Virus record (IMG/VR): IMGVR_UViG_3300012922_000008 | Span: 1 to 57,989 of that record | DNA length: 57,989 nucleotides | Reading direction: 5' to 3' (one strand) | From: a virus | In this document: positions 35,428-42,992 of the stretch, in pieces | Layout of the letters: each line of letters starts with the position of its first letter | How positions within the stretch are numbered: the first letter of the stretch is position 1 | Notes under the pieces: model-generated | The model's database searches: none | Told to the model about the DNA's origin: nothing | The model's input: only the letters and a program-made list of their open reading frames with translations | Made by a program: the position numbers and the translations under genes

Positions 35428-36200
35428 TACTTCCCTCCATATAACTGCCCACCATACGAACACAATCCATTAACTGTAATGACAGAATAATAATTAAACT
35501 GCCCTGACTCAAGTACATCTATAATGTTGAAACCCGTAAGCCATGCGGTAGGACGGTTTCTAAGATATTCTGGATTAACATGTCCACTGATAGGAGAGAT
35601 GATGCCTTGCCACTTATTAGTATGCTGGACGGGGGAAACTTTAGTGTAGGTCTGTGGAGCATGAGTGTGGCCTGCCAGAACATTTCCAGCGTACAGTTCG
35701 ACTGCTTTACGAGAAGGGAACATTCCAGCTTGGTTCCCAACGCCTGTAAGCGTTTCACCATGGATAACATTGAGCTTTCCGAGTCGATATGCGTGACCGA
35801 GAGGAATAACTGTCCAGCCTCGTTCGACCAAGCGTAGCAACTTAACATGTCCAATTGCATCTTCGAGTTCCGGTTGCTCATTGATTAAGTCCTGTTCCCA
35901 GTCTTCATGGTTGCCAATAATCCAAACCTTCTCGCAACCTTTAGGAAGGAGCTTCTCAAGGGGAGTGAGAATGTTCCTATCAAAGCCTTCGATATCATTT
36001 AAATAAGAACGACGTGTACGAAAGATGGGAGTTTGTTTTGTATGATGTGAAATACAATCGAAGTGAAACTGGTCTCCGCCAAATATGAACACATCAACCT
36101 TATTTCGTCCAACGTAGTCCATCCAACAATTCACTGTTGGTTTATCAATCTTTGGATAGTGTAAATCATATACTGCGACAGCTTGGCGAACTTTAGGCAT
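35427..36200 (-). CDS. Calcineurin-like metallophosphoesterase
   Basis: This 257-residue protein carries the five metallophosphoesterase motifs: DLHY near residue 12, FGGDQFHFD, GNHEDW, NVIHGET and AGHTHAPQ. All metal ligands appear present, so it should be an active dinuclear metal phosphodiesterase or phosphatase. It lies between a RepA-like ATPase and a HAD nucleotidase. Similar phage enzymes act on nucleic-acid ends or nucleotides, but the substrate cannot be told here. Confidence 0.85.
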   Translation of the reverse strand: MPKVRQAVAVYDLHYPKIDKPTVNCWMDYVGRNKVDVFIFGGDQFHFDCISHHTKQTPIFRTRRSYLNDIEGFDRNILTPLEKLLPKGCEKVWIIGNHEDWEQDLINEQPELEDAIGHVKLLRLVERGWTVIPLGHAYRLGKLNVIHGETLTGVGNQAGMFPSRKAVELYAGNVLAGHTHAPQTYTKVSPVQHTNKWQGIISPISGHVNPEYLRNRPTAWLTGFNIIDVLESGQFNYYSVITVNGLCSYGGQLYGGK

Positions 36201-37044
36201 GGATATATCGGCCTTCTTCTAAAAGATTTAAGTGCATTTCGGTTCCGTGGTTGTATCTACCAAAGAAATAAAAATCTCGGGTGCGTCCTCCATCCAAAGG
36301 TGCGTCCATAACAACAATATGCCCCGCTCCTCCGACAAACGCGCTCGAACCTCTTGCCCATTGAAGTGTAGGCTTATCATCACGTCGTCTAGGGTCATCT
36401 GATTTCTTCTTATTATGATGTGTAAACACTACCGATAGATACCGATTCTTAAACAGAGCATTAAGCTTATTTATGTTATTCTGAATAGTTGCACTGTCAT
36501 TTTCACCTTCTGGTGGTAACTTAGCCAGTCCGATGAAAGTGTCCAGTACAACAATCTTAGCTTTCGTAATCGCAAGCATCCTCTCGATGAAGGCTAGCAT
36601 TTGGTCCCAGGTTTTTATTTCTGGTGGAGTGTCTTCGGCCAACAAGACGAAGAAGTTGGGATTCCCAAGTAGAGCAGGCACTTCCTTAACCTGTCGCTTG
36701 AATTCGTGCTCAGTTTGTTCAGTAAGGTATAGTACCTTGGCGGGAGTACAGACCTCTCCGAGGAAGCTACCTCCAGTAACCACTGCCTGCAAGATGTGAA
36801 ATAGGAGTATTGTTTTACCGCATTTTGGCTCTGCGCTAATAATTGTTTTAGCCCCAACGGGTATCCAGTTTGGGGCGTACCATTCGATTTCAAGGTCTGG
36901 TCTGTCTTTGAGCTGTTCGAGTGTGATGAGCGGAGACCAGGGTTCTGGTCTCTCATCCCACGTTTGGAACTCATATTCTTTATATTCGATTTCATGTTGA
37001 TTCAATACGGACTGACTAAGATAGTCCTGCGGTTCAATTGACAT
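36193..37044 (-). CDS. RepA/AAA_25-like helicase-type ATPase
   Basis: From the ATG at 37044 this is 283 residues of RecA fold. Walker A is AEPKCGKT at residues 71-78, Walker B is KIVVLDTF near 163-170, and a THHNKK sensor-like motif follows. The RGSSAFVGGA segment is typical of RepA/AAA_25 proteins that act as replicative or loader helicases in phages. With the polymerase and no separate DnaB-like gene in the window, it is the best helicase candidate. A primase was not found. Confidence 0.78.
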   Translation of the reverse strand: MSIEPQDYLSQSVLNQHEIEYKEYEFQTWDERPEPWSPLITLEQLKDRPDLEIEWYAPNWIPVGAKTIISAEPKCGKTILLFHILQAVVTGGSFLGEVCTPAKVLYLTEQTEHEFKRQVKEVPALLGNPNFFVLLAEDTPPEIKTWDQMLAFIERMLAITKAKIVVLDTFIGLAKLPPEGENDSATIQNNINKLNALFKNRYLSVVFTHHNKKKSDDPRRRDDKPTLQWARGSSAFVGGAGHIVVMDAPLDGGRTRDFYFFGRYNHGTEMHLNLLEEGRYIHA

Positions 37045-37345
37045 TAAAGTCAATCTTCTCTCCCGGTTCGACTGGTTGATTCTCAAGAGCTTGCATCTTT
37101 GCGTTCATAACTTTCTTTTGAGCATCCAGCTTCAAGAAAGCTTCCTTAACCTCTCGGTCAATATGTTCTTCAACAGTCTCAAGCTCCCCCGCCTCAAATG
37201 CATCATACTGATGCTCAATACCGTCACGGGACAACTTTGCGCGATGAACTTCAAACTTCCCATCATCAAACTGTTTTCCAGTAAGGTAAACATACTCACC
37301 TGTAACCTTCACGCTAACAATTTCACCAGCTTTTAAAGTGCTCAC
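37034..37345 (-). CDS. Conserved hypothetical protein in replication block
   Basis: A 103-residue protein starting at GTG that overlaps the polymerase stop (GTGA). The N-terminal half is a small beta structure (EIVSVKVTGEYVYLTG) and the C-terminal half a charged helix (ELETVEEHIDREVKEAF). Sitting between polymerase and helicase-like genes, it may be a replication accessory. Not recognised. Confidence 0.55.
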   Translation of the reverse strand: MSTLKAGEIVSVKVTGEYVYLTGKQFDDGKFEVHRAKLSRDGIEHQYDAFEAGELETVEEHIDREVKEAFLKLDAQKKVMNAKMQALENQPVEPGEKIDFNVN

Positions 37346-39810
37346 TTTTGCTCTCTGATTTCCGCCCAGGAAGCTCCTGGTGCTCCAATTTTAAATGCAA
37401 TCTTAAACTGAAATCCGCCTAACTGCGGCCACTGCTGCGTCATAGCCTTGGTAAGTTGTTCTTTACATTCTTCTACGAGATGATAAGGTGACGCCACAAG
37501 TAAGCTATCATGCACTTGAACGTTAAGAGTGGCGGGTCTTGGTAATGGCGCGAGAACACACGATACTTTAAGAACATTTTCTTCACTCCATCCAATCCTT
37601 TCGTACATCAAAGCAATCATAGAGCGAATACAGATGTCTGCTCCTGTGCCTTGAAGGATAAACCGCAAACCTTCAGTGTAAGCTTTCTGACTCCACAACC
37701 AACGCTTACGGCTGAATGGATTTCTTAATACTCCATCCTTAATACCTTGATTACCAGTTCTCTCTTGCCACTGAACTGATTTCCAGTTCAGCTTCTTCCA
37801 CATTAGAAGCAAGTCCCTACAATCCTTCTCAGGAACATTGTACTTCATCGCCATCATCTTAGGACCCATACCAGCATCAGCACCGTGGTTCGTATGCTTG
37901 GCCCTATCATACTGCCAACCAGCTTTATCAATCTCGGCTATTGGGATTCCGTAGATTTGATTGGCTAGCCACTTGTGTTCATTGAACCCCGGCTCATTCA
38001 TTCTCCTCAAACGGTCTTCATCATTTGCAAAATAAGCAGCGAGTGTATTTTCCAACGAACTAAAATCAGCTTCAATCCAACACCAGTCAGGATGGTTTGG
38101 GACATAAATATGCTTGGCCTTAGGTGTAATATTCTGCATATTCGGTTCACTAGACGATAACCGCCCAGTAGAAGTGCCGTGCGGAAGAAAGTTCGCATGA
38201 GTCATTCCTTGAGAAATAGAATGAGAATCATCGTCTTGAAGGAAGCCGCTTATAATAGTAGAGAGTGAATTAACTTTACGAAGGATGTCTAAATCAGGAT
38301 TCTTAGTCTTACGAAAGAGACGCTCTAGCGCGTCTTTGTCCGTCGTGAGCTTCTTCGTTTTGGGGTGGAACTGTTCGGGGAGCTGTAATGTGCCGTACAA
38401 ATAGTCAGCAACAACTTTCGGAGAACTCCAGGGGGTAACTCGTTCCACTCCTGGCACGTGTATGTACTTAACAGGCTTTCCACTTTTGCCAAGAGTTCCC
38501 TTTGGCGCAAGTTCACGTACACGGATGGGTTTGTCATATGGCTTCAACTCCTGAGGTAACTTCTCTTCTAGTTCCTTCAACTCTGCTAAGTATTGAATGC
38601 GAAGCTGCTTCAATCTCGCGGGGTCTGTCTTTACACCTACATCGTGCATAAGTTTGCACACTTTTGCCAAAGGGACCTGTGAGTATTTGTATAAATCTTC
38701 CATACCTAATTGCTTGACAAGTGGCCGTAGCTGGAGGTATGACTGGAGTGTAACATCCACATCCCTTGCACAATACAACGCCATATTTTCGTTGTTCAGA
38801 TGTTTCCATGCTGGTTTTTGAGTGAAGATACTAGAGATAAATTCAAGGTCATGCGGACAATCTGGTTGTACCAGATGATGAAGCAACATGATATCCCAGA
38901 GTTGCTTTAAATTATCAAACCTAACTTCATTTCTTTCTAGGAAAGGTATGTCAAATGAGATGTGGTTCTGTCCAACCAGCTCCTCTGCGGTCTTAAATAC
39001 CGCCATAAGAGCGCCAATATAGTTCCCACTCCAAGGGACAACAGTAACATAATAAGGCTTAACAGCAAGCCCGACCATAGTAATTTTATTAGTACGTCGG
39101 TCAGTTTCAATGTCGAAACACAAGACTTTTGCGTTGCAGAAACTAAGCACGTCGTCCACTGTGGGTTGGAGCTGATAATGTTCAGGTGGTACATCTAAGC
39201 CCTTTTTCAAATCAGAGATAGTGGCGGGAATCATTGACTGGTCCCGCATAAGATAACTAGGATGAAGAATCCCAATAACCTTAGGCTTATCTTCTCCGTG
39301 TACTGGAAGTGGAGAACCTCTCCACTTCATTATTCCATCTGTCTTACCAGTAAGTTTTCGTAAAGCTTTATCTCCAATAGCGTCGATACGAGTCCAGGGG
39401 CGGCTATCAAGGAGCGGCTTAACGTGGTTTCTATAGCATTGCTCCACCGCAACCTTCGCATCCGGCTCCGAGATATACTTTCTAGCAGCAGGGTCCGTCG
39501 GGTACAAATTGGCAGGCGGCCTACAATTAATTGTATTGATGATAGTGAGTGACTCACGCTTAATTCCTGCTTTACCCCACAACATGTTCATTACACGACC
39601 AGAGCCTCCAACAAGAGGCTGGCCTTGAGCTGCTTCTTCACGGCCCGGCGCTTCAGCCAAAGCTAATCTAAGTGATGGACCCACTTGTGGTGGGACTAAA
39701 TTCTGCTCCCATCCCTTATGATGTACTTCAACTCCATCTTCATCATACTTAAAATCAACTTTAAGCATGGGACAGCCAGCACATCTATTATCATCAACAC
39801 ACTTAGTCAC
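37342..39810 (-). CDS. UDG-exonuclease-DNA polymerase A fusion
   Basis: An 822-residue replicative polymerase. Residues 1-205 resemble a family-4/5 uracil-DNA glycosylase: AEAPGREE at 52-59, GQPLVGGSG at 63-71, HPSYL at 183-187, and Cys10, Cys13, Cys96 and Cys125 as possible Fe-S ligands. Residues 228-375 are a 3'-5' exonuclease with DIE at 233-235, ND-type motif II ending at Asp287, and Tyr346/Asp350. The polymerase part has motif A EADFSSLE (Asp582) and motif C QVHDSLL (Asp768). The O-helix motif reads KHTNHGADAG, with His642 and Ala646 where E. coli Pol I has Phe762 and Tyr766. The start is GTG. Confidence 0.88.
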   Translation of the reverse strand: MTKCVDDNRCAGCPMLKVDFKYDEDGVEVHHKGWEQNLVPPQVGPSLRLALAEAPGREEAAQGQPLVGGSGRVMNMLWGKAGIKRESLTIINTINCRPPANLYPTDPAARKYISEPDAKVAVEQCYRNHVKPLLDSRPWTRIDAIGDKALRKLTGKTDGIMKWRGSPLPVHGEDKPKVIGILHPSYLMRDQSMIPATISDLKKGLDVPPEHYQLQPTVDDVLSFCNAKVLCFDIETDRRTNKITMVGLAVKPYYVTVVPWSGNYIGALMAVFKTAEELVGQNHISFDIPFLERNEVRFDNLKQLWDIMLLHHLVQPDCPHDLEFISSIFTQKPAWKHLNNENMALYCARDVDVTLQSYLQLRPLVKQLGMEDLYKYSQVPLAKVCKLMHDVGVKTDPARLKQLRIQYLAELKELEEKLPQELKPYDKPIRVRELAPKGTLGKSGKPVKYIHVPGVERVTPWSSPKVVADYLYGTLQLPEQFHPKTKKLTTDKDALERLFRKTKNPDLDILRKVNSLSTIISGFLQDDDSHSISQGMTHANFLPHGTSTGRLSSSEPNMQNITPKAKHIYVPNHPDWCWIEADFSSLENTLAAYFANDEDRLRRMNEPGFNEHKWLANQIYGIPIAEIDKAGWQYDRAKHTNHGADAGMGPKMMAMKYNVPEKDCRDLLLMWKKLNWKSVQWQERTGNQGIKDGVLRNPFSRKRWLWSQKAYTEGLRFILQGTGADICIRSMIALMYERIGWSEENVLKVSCVLAPLPRPATLNVQVHDSLLVASPYHLVEECKEQLTKAMTQQWPQLGGFQFKIAFKIGAPGASWAEIREQK

Positions 39811-39893
39811 TTATACCCACCCTCACTAATTTCGTCTAATAAAAGTAATGTTGCGGTGATTACGGCGGCTAGTATCAGAATGGCTTGTATCAT
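39807..39893 (-). CDS. Possible 28-residue membrane peptide
   Basis: An ATG frame of 28 codons encodes a hydrophobic run (ILILAAVITATLLLL) and a short acidic tail. It ends as GTGA with the polymerase start. It lies inside the 3' half of another small membrane frame (39826-39987). The Shine-Dalgarno is weak. Membrane composition and the coupled stop are the only support. Confidence 0.4.
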   Translation of the reverse strand: MIQAILILAAVITATLLLLDEISEGGYK

Positions 39894-39987
39894 TTTTCCA
39901 GAGTGTTAACCAAAGGGCAATGGGCGGAGTTATGAGTGCAGCTAAAAACATCGCAGCTATAATATCACTTAATACTAAGTCGAGCAT
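39826..39987 (-). CDS. Small membrane protein (53 aa)
   Basis: An ATG frame of 53 codons has a hydrophobic N-terminal half (DIIAAMFLAALITPP) and a polar, Arg and His-rich tail. It overlaps the upstream small membrane gene by 23 nt and the downstream 28-codon frame by 68 nt in a different frame. Overlapping small membrane genes recall spanin or antitoxin-type layouts, but neither can be claimed. Confidence 0.45.
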   Translation of the reverse strand: MLDLVLSDIIAAMFLAALITPPIALWLTLWKNDTSHSDTSRRNHRNITFIRRN

Positions 39988-40090
39988 ACATTGAGAGACC
40001 GAGAATAGTTGAGAGAATTAGAAAGGTGATGAAGGACTTGACTACTGTCCAAGGTGCGTAGTTAGATTTAGGATATTTACCACCAGTCAA
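39965..40090 (-). CDS. Small membrane protein (41 aa)
   Basis: A TTG start with a perfect AGGAGG five bases upstream opens 41 codons. The middle is a transmembrane helix (SFITFLILSTILGLSMYA) with a polar N-terminus (GGKYPKSNYAPW). It lies just downstream of a terminator on the same strand. The frame is open further upstream, but that part covers hairpins and the terminator, so the late TTG is preferred. Confidence 0.55.
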   Translation of the reverse strand: MTGGKYPKSNYAPWTVVKSFITFLILSTILGLSMYARLSIK

Positions 40091-40104
40091 AGGGTCCTCC
40101 TGAC

Positions 40105-40147
40105 AAAAAGTAAAGGCCAGCTCACGCCGTGAGGGAGCAAGCTGGCC
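40105..40147 (-). terminator. Rho-independent terminator (leftward)
   Basis: Read leftward, GGCCAGCT (40147-40140) pairs with AGCTGGCC (40122-40115), with an inner CTCAC/GTGAG stem as an alternative, followed by TTTACTTTTT ending at 40105. It should end or attenuate transcription from the recombination genes before the small membrane and polymerase genes. Confidence 0.78.
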
Positions 40148-40299
40148 GTTGGTTGTTGTGTGGTTGTTAATGGAAGATGGAAAGGACGGGTATTCGCCCC
40201 CTATATTCCCCGCCGATGGACGCCCAAGGTACGCCTTGGCGACACCTCTAAAGGTTTGAGGGAGCCCTCCAAGCAGCCCCTCCACGGGACTAACGCTTG
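40148..40299 (-). ncRNA. Candidate small RNA or structured 3' UTR
   Basis: About 150 nt without a plausible gene between the 49-codon membrane gene and the terminator. Read leftward it contains CCAAGG-CGTA-CCTTGG, GAGGG-CT-CCCTC and ACCT-TTAG-AGGT hairpins, then a CA-rich unpaired stretch and the terminator at 40147-40105. A free sRNA or a processed 3' end are both possible. A longer reading frame crosses it but has no proper start signal. Confidence 0.4.
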
Positions 40300-40449
40300 T
40301 TAGGAAGATTGTTTCTTGTGGAACAAGGATAGAAGCTTATCCTTGATTGTATCGTAGAGATTATAAGAGGCATAATACTCAGCAATACTTGTAAGGAGTC
40401 CACCCGTAAAGAGTATTCCAACTAATTTAGCTATTTGAAGGAAACGCAT
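40300..40449 (-). CDS. Small membrane protein (49 aa)
   Basis: The ATG overlaps the stop of the DUF669-like gene (TAATG). The 49 codons start with a hydrophobic segment (IAKLVGILFTGGLL), then a Tyr-rich stretch (EYYASYNLY) and a basic end. One membrane span is predicted. Translation is probably coupled. Function unknown. Confidence 0.55.
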   Translation of the reverse strand: MRFLQIAKLVGILFTGGLLTSIAEYYASYNLYDTIKDKLLSLFHKKQSS

Positions 40450-40907
40450 TAAGCCGCAGCTTCCACAGAGAAGATATTGAAACGCGGGTCTCCTTCAACT
40501 TGATTCCCACTCTTATCCAAGTACTTATTCGCGTCAATAGATGCCCCAAACCTTGCAGCACCATTTACACTAACTCGACGGAAGTACTCGGGGAAAGTCT
40601 CCCCAGGCAAGGAGTCAACTCCCAAAGCAATCTCAAGCTTCTTCATTGCTTGAGCACTAAACGACATCGGCTTACCAGCATTCTTACCTTGCTTCTGGAT
40701 AGCCTCCGGGTCAGGATACGCCCAGAACACTCGCTTACCAGCGTGCTCGCCTTCTGCAACTGCGGCAGACAAGTTCAACTCCATCACGCCTGTATTGCGA
40801 TTCGGACGTTCATCAACATATGGAACTAACTGAAATACGTACTTTCCGACTGGCGGAATATTCTTCTCAATCTTAACTTCACTTGCTAATACAGTTTCAA
40901 AGCCCAT
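40449..40907 (-). CDS. DUF669-like ssDNA-binding candidate
   Basis: About 152 residues from the ATG at 40907, which has GAGGT seven bases upstream; a GTG at 40913 is too close to it. The pattern GKYVFQLVPYVDER, GVMELNLSAAVAEGEHAGKRVF and a C-terminal acidic-aromatic end resembles DUF669 proteins, small beta-barrels commonly encoded beside Sak4-type recombinases. It probably coats single-stranded DNA in replication and recombination. A structured leader precedes it. Confidence 0.68.
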   Translation of the reverse strand: MGFETVLASEVKIEKNIPPVGKYVFQLVPYVDERPNRNTGVMELNLSAAVAEGEHAGKRVFWAYPDPEAIQKQGKNAGKPMSFSAQAMKKLEIALGVDSLPGETFPEYFRRVSVNGAARFGASIDANKYLDKSGNQVEGDPRFNIFSVEAAA

Positions 40908-40913
40908 CCACAC

Positions 40914-41114
40914 ACCTCTTTGTGTTTTATTTTTAGTTTGATTTTACTACTAGGAATTTCGAGGGATATTTCTATCCCTCTGGTTACTCTTCATTCCACT
41001 AAAAGTGGCGAAGCTTAGTTAGCCAAAATTAATTAGGGAAGTTGTCACTAAGGACCTACAGTCCTTCCACCACTGGGACTTCAGGGTCAGGAAGTTGCCC
41101 AGATATTTGTGACT
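40914..41114 (-). ncRNA. Structured leader with three-way junction
   Basis: This 201-nt gap on the leftward transcript folds well. P1 pairs 41109-41113 with 41044-41048. P2 pairs 41098-41102 plus 41091-41095 with 41073-41082 (two 5-bp helices and a 2-nt bulge). P3 pairs 41061-41066 with 41050-41055. Together they form a three-way junction directly after the upstream stop codon. Nearer the next gene, 40973-40980 pairs with 40961-40968 around a GAAA loop. This may be a regulatory leader, a protein-binding site or a small RNA. Confidence 0.5.
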
Positions 41115-41315
41115 TTACTTCCCTAAACTTGTCTTTCTTAAAATCTGACCATTAGGGCAAATACAAAAATGTGTCCGCTTCGGAAAAAAGGTTCCCTCTT
41201 TATTTGAGAACCCATTCTTTACAAAGCTACCTGAGTTGCCGCAGAGGGAACAAAGACCTTCGTGTAAGTAGTGTTTAAGCCAAAAATCAGCTACCTTATT
41301 ATTGTACTTTAGCAC
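41115..41315 (-). CDS. Zinc-binding small protein (66 aa)
   Basis: A GTG with GAGG upstream opens 66 codons. The pattern LCSLCGNSG followed by FCICPNGQILRK is a compact four-Cys zinc site I have seen in small phage proteins of unknown role. It overlaps the end of the Sak4-like gene by 17 nt, and the structured leader follows its stop. Confidence 0.65.
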   Translation of the reverse strand: MLKYNNKVADFWLKHYLHEGLCSLCGNSGSFVKNGFSNKEGTFFPKRTHFCICPNGQILRKTSLGK

Positions 41316-42126
41316 GTTGTTCCTCTAAGAACTTATTATAAGCTTCCTTTGCTCTCGTAAGAATATCATCAAAAGTCCCAGTATTAGCTTCTAAGTCATA
41401 ATCAAGTTGTTGAGGTAAGAAGCTACCCAGTTTAGCAACGCTTAATCTATTCTTAGCTAAAAATCCCCCTCGTTCACTTGTCAGCCAATATCTTGCTGAG
41501 TACCTAGTTCTCGCGTCCTTAGGGTCGCGCAATCTTGTTTCAGTTCTACCTAAAAGAACTAGGTCAAACATTGCAGTCGAACCTAAGAACATTTGTCCAG
41601 GAAAATCTGCGCCCACTAATATTTCTGTTTGTAAAGCTTCGGGGTCAGGCTTATCAATCTTTAAGGTAGCAGTACAAACAATATGCTTTGGTTGGTCAAT
41701 AAATTTCTTAGTCAGTTTTCTTGTATACTCAGCCATTGTACCATAGTCGTCAATTTCTGGAACTCCAGCATTACGTTTAAAAGACTCACCCTTTAATCGA
41801 GGAATAGAAAGTGCTTTATCTTTAATAAAGGTTTTTGCAATATGAGATAAAGAGTCAAGAGCTAATGTTTCTTTATCTTTAAAGATTGCTCCTGAACAAA
41901 ATGAATCAAAATCTTCATATGAATTTATTTCAGCGTAGTCTAATCCATAGTGTGCAACTGAAAGCAGGCCACGTCCATGTCCCGTCTCTGATACTCCGAT
42001 TCCAACTTTAGGACAAGTACTAAGGAAACTTGTTTTACCAAAACCTGGCATCGCAACTAAAAGTATTTTAAGAAGTAAGTTTTTAGGGTCAATTAATTCT
42101 TTTGAGTTCTTAACAAGAAGTGCCAT
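41299..42126 (-). CDS. Sak4-like RecA-fold recombinase (AAA_24)
   Basis: A 275-residue phage ATPase. Walker A is AMPGFGKT at residues 25-32, and Walker B is TLALDSLS near residue 90. The AAA_24 family includes Sak4-type proteins that promote single-strand annealing or strand exchange, usually with a nearby ssDNA-binding protein. Here the DUF669-like gene is two genes away and a Cas4/RecB-like nuclease about 2.3 kb upstream, so the three could form a recombination module. A tail rich in Glu, Lys and Gln ends the protein. Confidence 0.78.
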   Translation of the reverse strand: MALLVKNSKELIDPKNLLLKILLVAMPGFGKTSFLSTCPKVGIGVSETGHGRGLLSVAHYGLDYAEINSYEDFDSFCSGAIFKDKETLALDSLSHIAKTFIKDKALSIPRLKGESFKRNAGVPEIDDYGTMAEYTRKLTKKFIDQPKHIVCTATLKIDKPDPEALQTEILVGADFPGQMFLGSTAMFDLVLLGRTETRLRDPKDARTRYSARYWLTSERGGFLAKNRLSVAKLGSFLPQQLDYDLEANTGTFDDILTRAKEAYNKFLEEQRAKVQ

Positions 42127-42236
42127 TCTTTAAGGTATCCCTCTGCGCGTTGCAAAATCGTAATATCTTCGTCTACTTTTCCAAGCAAATGATTACATCT
42201 TTTATCGGTACTAACGGGTATTGTTTCTTGACCCAC
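42093..42236 (-). CDS. Possible overlapping mini-gene (47 aa)
   Basis: A GTG with TGAGGA about ten bases upstream opens 47 codons forming one charged amphipathic helix (LLGKVDEDITILQRAEGYLKE). It overlaps the previous mini-gene by 64 nt and the start of the Sak4-like gene by 34 nt. It may be a short regulatory peptide or simply couple translation to the recombinase. Confidence 0.4.
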   Translation of the reverse strand: MGQETIPVSTDKRCNHLLGKVDEDITILQRAEGYLKEWHFLLRTQKN

Positions 42237-42343
42237 TTAGCTTTATCCTCATCCATTGTTATACTACGGAAGAAGTCAATTTGGGTATCACGCAGCGCAT
42301 TCAAATAAGCAGGACTCACCGAGCCGGGTATAATTGTCCGCAT
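42173..42343 (-). CDS. Small hypothetical protein (56 aa)
   Basis: An ATG with a good Shine-Dalgarno (GAGGG, four bases away) opens 56 codons with mixed alpha/beta composition (SPAYLNALRDTQIDFFRS, KDVIICLEK). It overlaps the mini-genes on both sides. The ribosome-binding site makes it the most credible of the three tiny frames between the sigma factor and Sak4-like genes. Confidence 0.55.
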   Translation of the reverse strand: MRTIIPGSVSPAYLNALRDTQIDFFRSITMDEDKAKWVKKQYPLVPIKDVIICLEK

Positions 42344-42438
42344 GGACCCTCAAAATTGTGGGAAGCCGTATTCCTAGACTGACAGTTCAACAGAGCGACT
42401 TCCCCAGTGTAAGGAGCATATAAACCTTTAGGTTTCAT
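42316..42438 (-). CDS. Possible mini-gene (40 aa)
   Basis: An ATG frame of 40 codons just downstream of the sigma gene, with only a weak Shine-Dalgarno. Its start codon lies in a 12-nt inverted repeat (AAACCT-TT-AGGTTT). It contains Cys residues at positions 20 and 33. The 28-nt overlap with the next gene fits a coupled chain, but composition alone does not prove coding. Confidence 0.3.
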   Translation of the reverse strand: MKPKGLYAPYTGEVALLNCQSRNTASHNFEGPCGQLYPAR

Positions 42439-42473
42439 ATCGTTTCTTACAATAGACTATTCGTGGGTAGAAG

Positions 42474-42992
42474 CTAAAAACCGTAATTTAAAGCATGTAA
42501 TTTTACCTTTAGATAACGCCATTTGTCGTTCGCCCACCCCTCACGACGGTTAAAAAAGGTATCCAGTTCTAACTCACTTAACCCTTTTAACTTCATCAAA
42601 ACAAAAGACTTATCATCATCATTCAAGTATCCTACAAGCCTGTCAAGAGTCAATTTATCTGATGGACCCTTTTCTTGGTGGGGTATCGTATAATCTGGTA
42701 CTATACTTATCTCCTGTCTTTTGTTATACTTACGGTACACATCAACAATATTCCTTCGCACCACCATATTTACCCAGGTGGTAAACTGCGACCGCTCTGG
42801 TTTAAACGTTCCTAGAGCCTCCCAGACCTCAAGAATGGACTCTCCAATTGCGTCCTCTAAGTGCCTGTATGAAGACGAATTCCGGCATTCAGATTTGACT
42901 ATACTGGTTATGAAGTTAACAAGACCTGTGGAGAATTCATCCACCAGTAGAGGGTCCTTTAGGTAAGCTTCATGGAGTTCATTTAGTTTCAT
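42474..42992 (-). CDS. ECF-like RNA polymerase sigma factor
   Basis: A 172-residue protein. Region 2 is clear: EDAIGESILEVWEALGTFKPERSQFTTWVNMVVRRNIVDVYR has the WxxLxxF and FxxWVxxVxRN pattern of sigma-70 region 2. A shorter C-terminal helical section with LDDD and ELELDTFF stands in for region 4. It should redirect host RNA polymerase to phage promoters, perhaps those of the late rightward block, because no phage RNA polymerase was found. The ATG lies 14 nt inside the previous mini-gene. Confidence 0.78.
   Translation of the reverse strand: MKLNELHEAYLKDPLLVDEFSTGLVNFITSIVKSECRNSSSYRHLEDAIGESILEVWEALGTFKPERSQFTTWVNMVVRRNIVDVYRKYNKRQEISIVPDYTIPHQEKGPSDKLTLDRLVGYLNDDDKSFVLMKLKGLSELELDTFFNRREGWANDKWRYLKVKLHALNYGF

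Noticed and set aside
40091-40285. Upstream extension of the 41-residue membrane gene
   Set aside because: The extension covers a terminator and three hairpins and has no start signal; the TTG at 40090 with AGGAGG is the real start.
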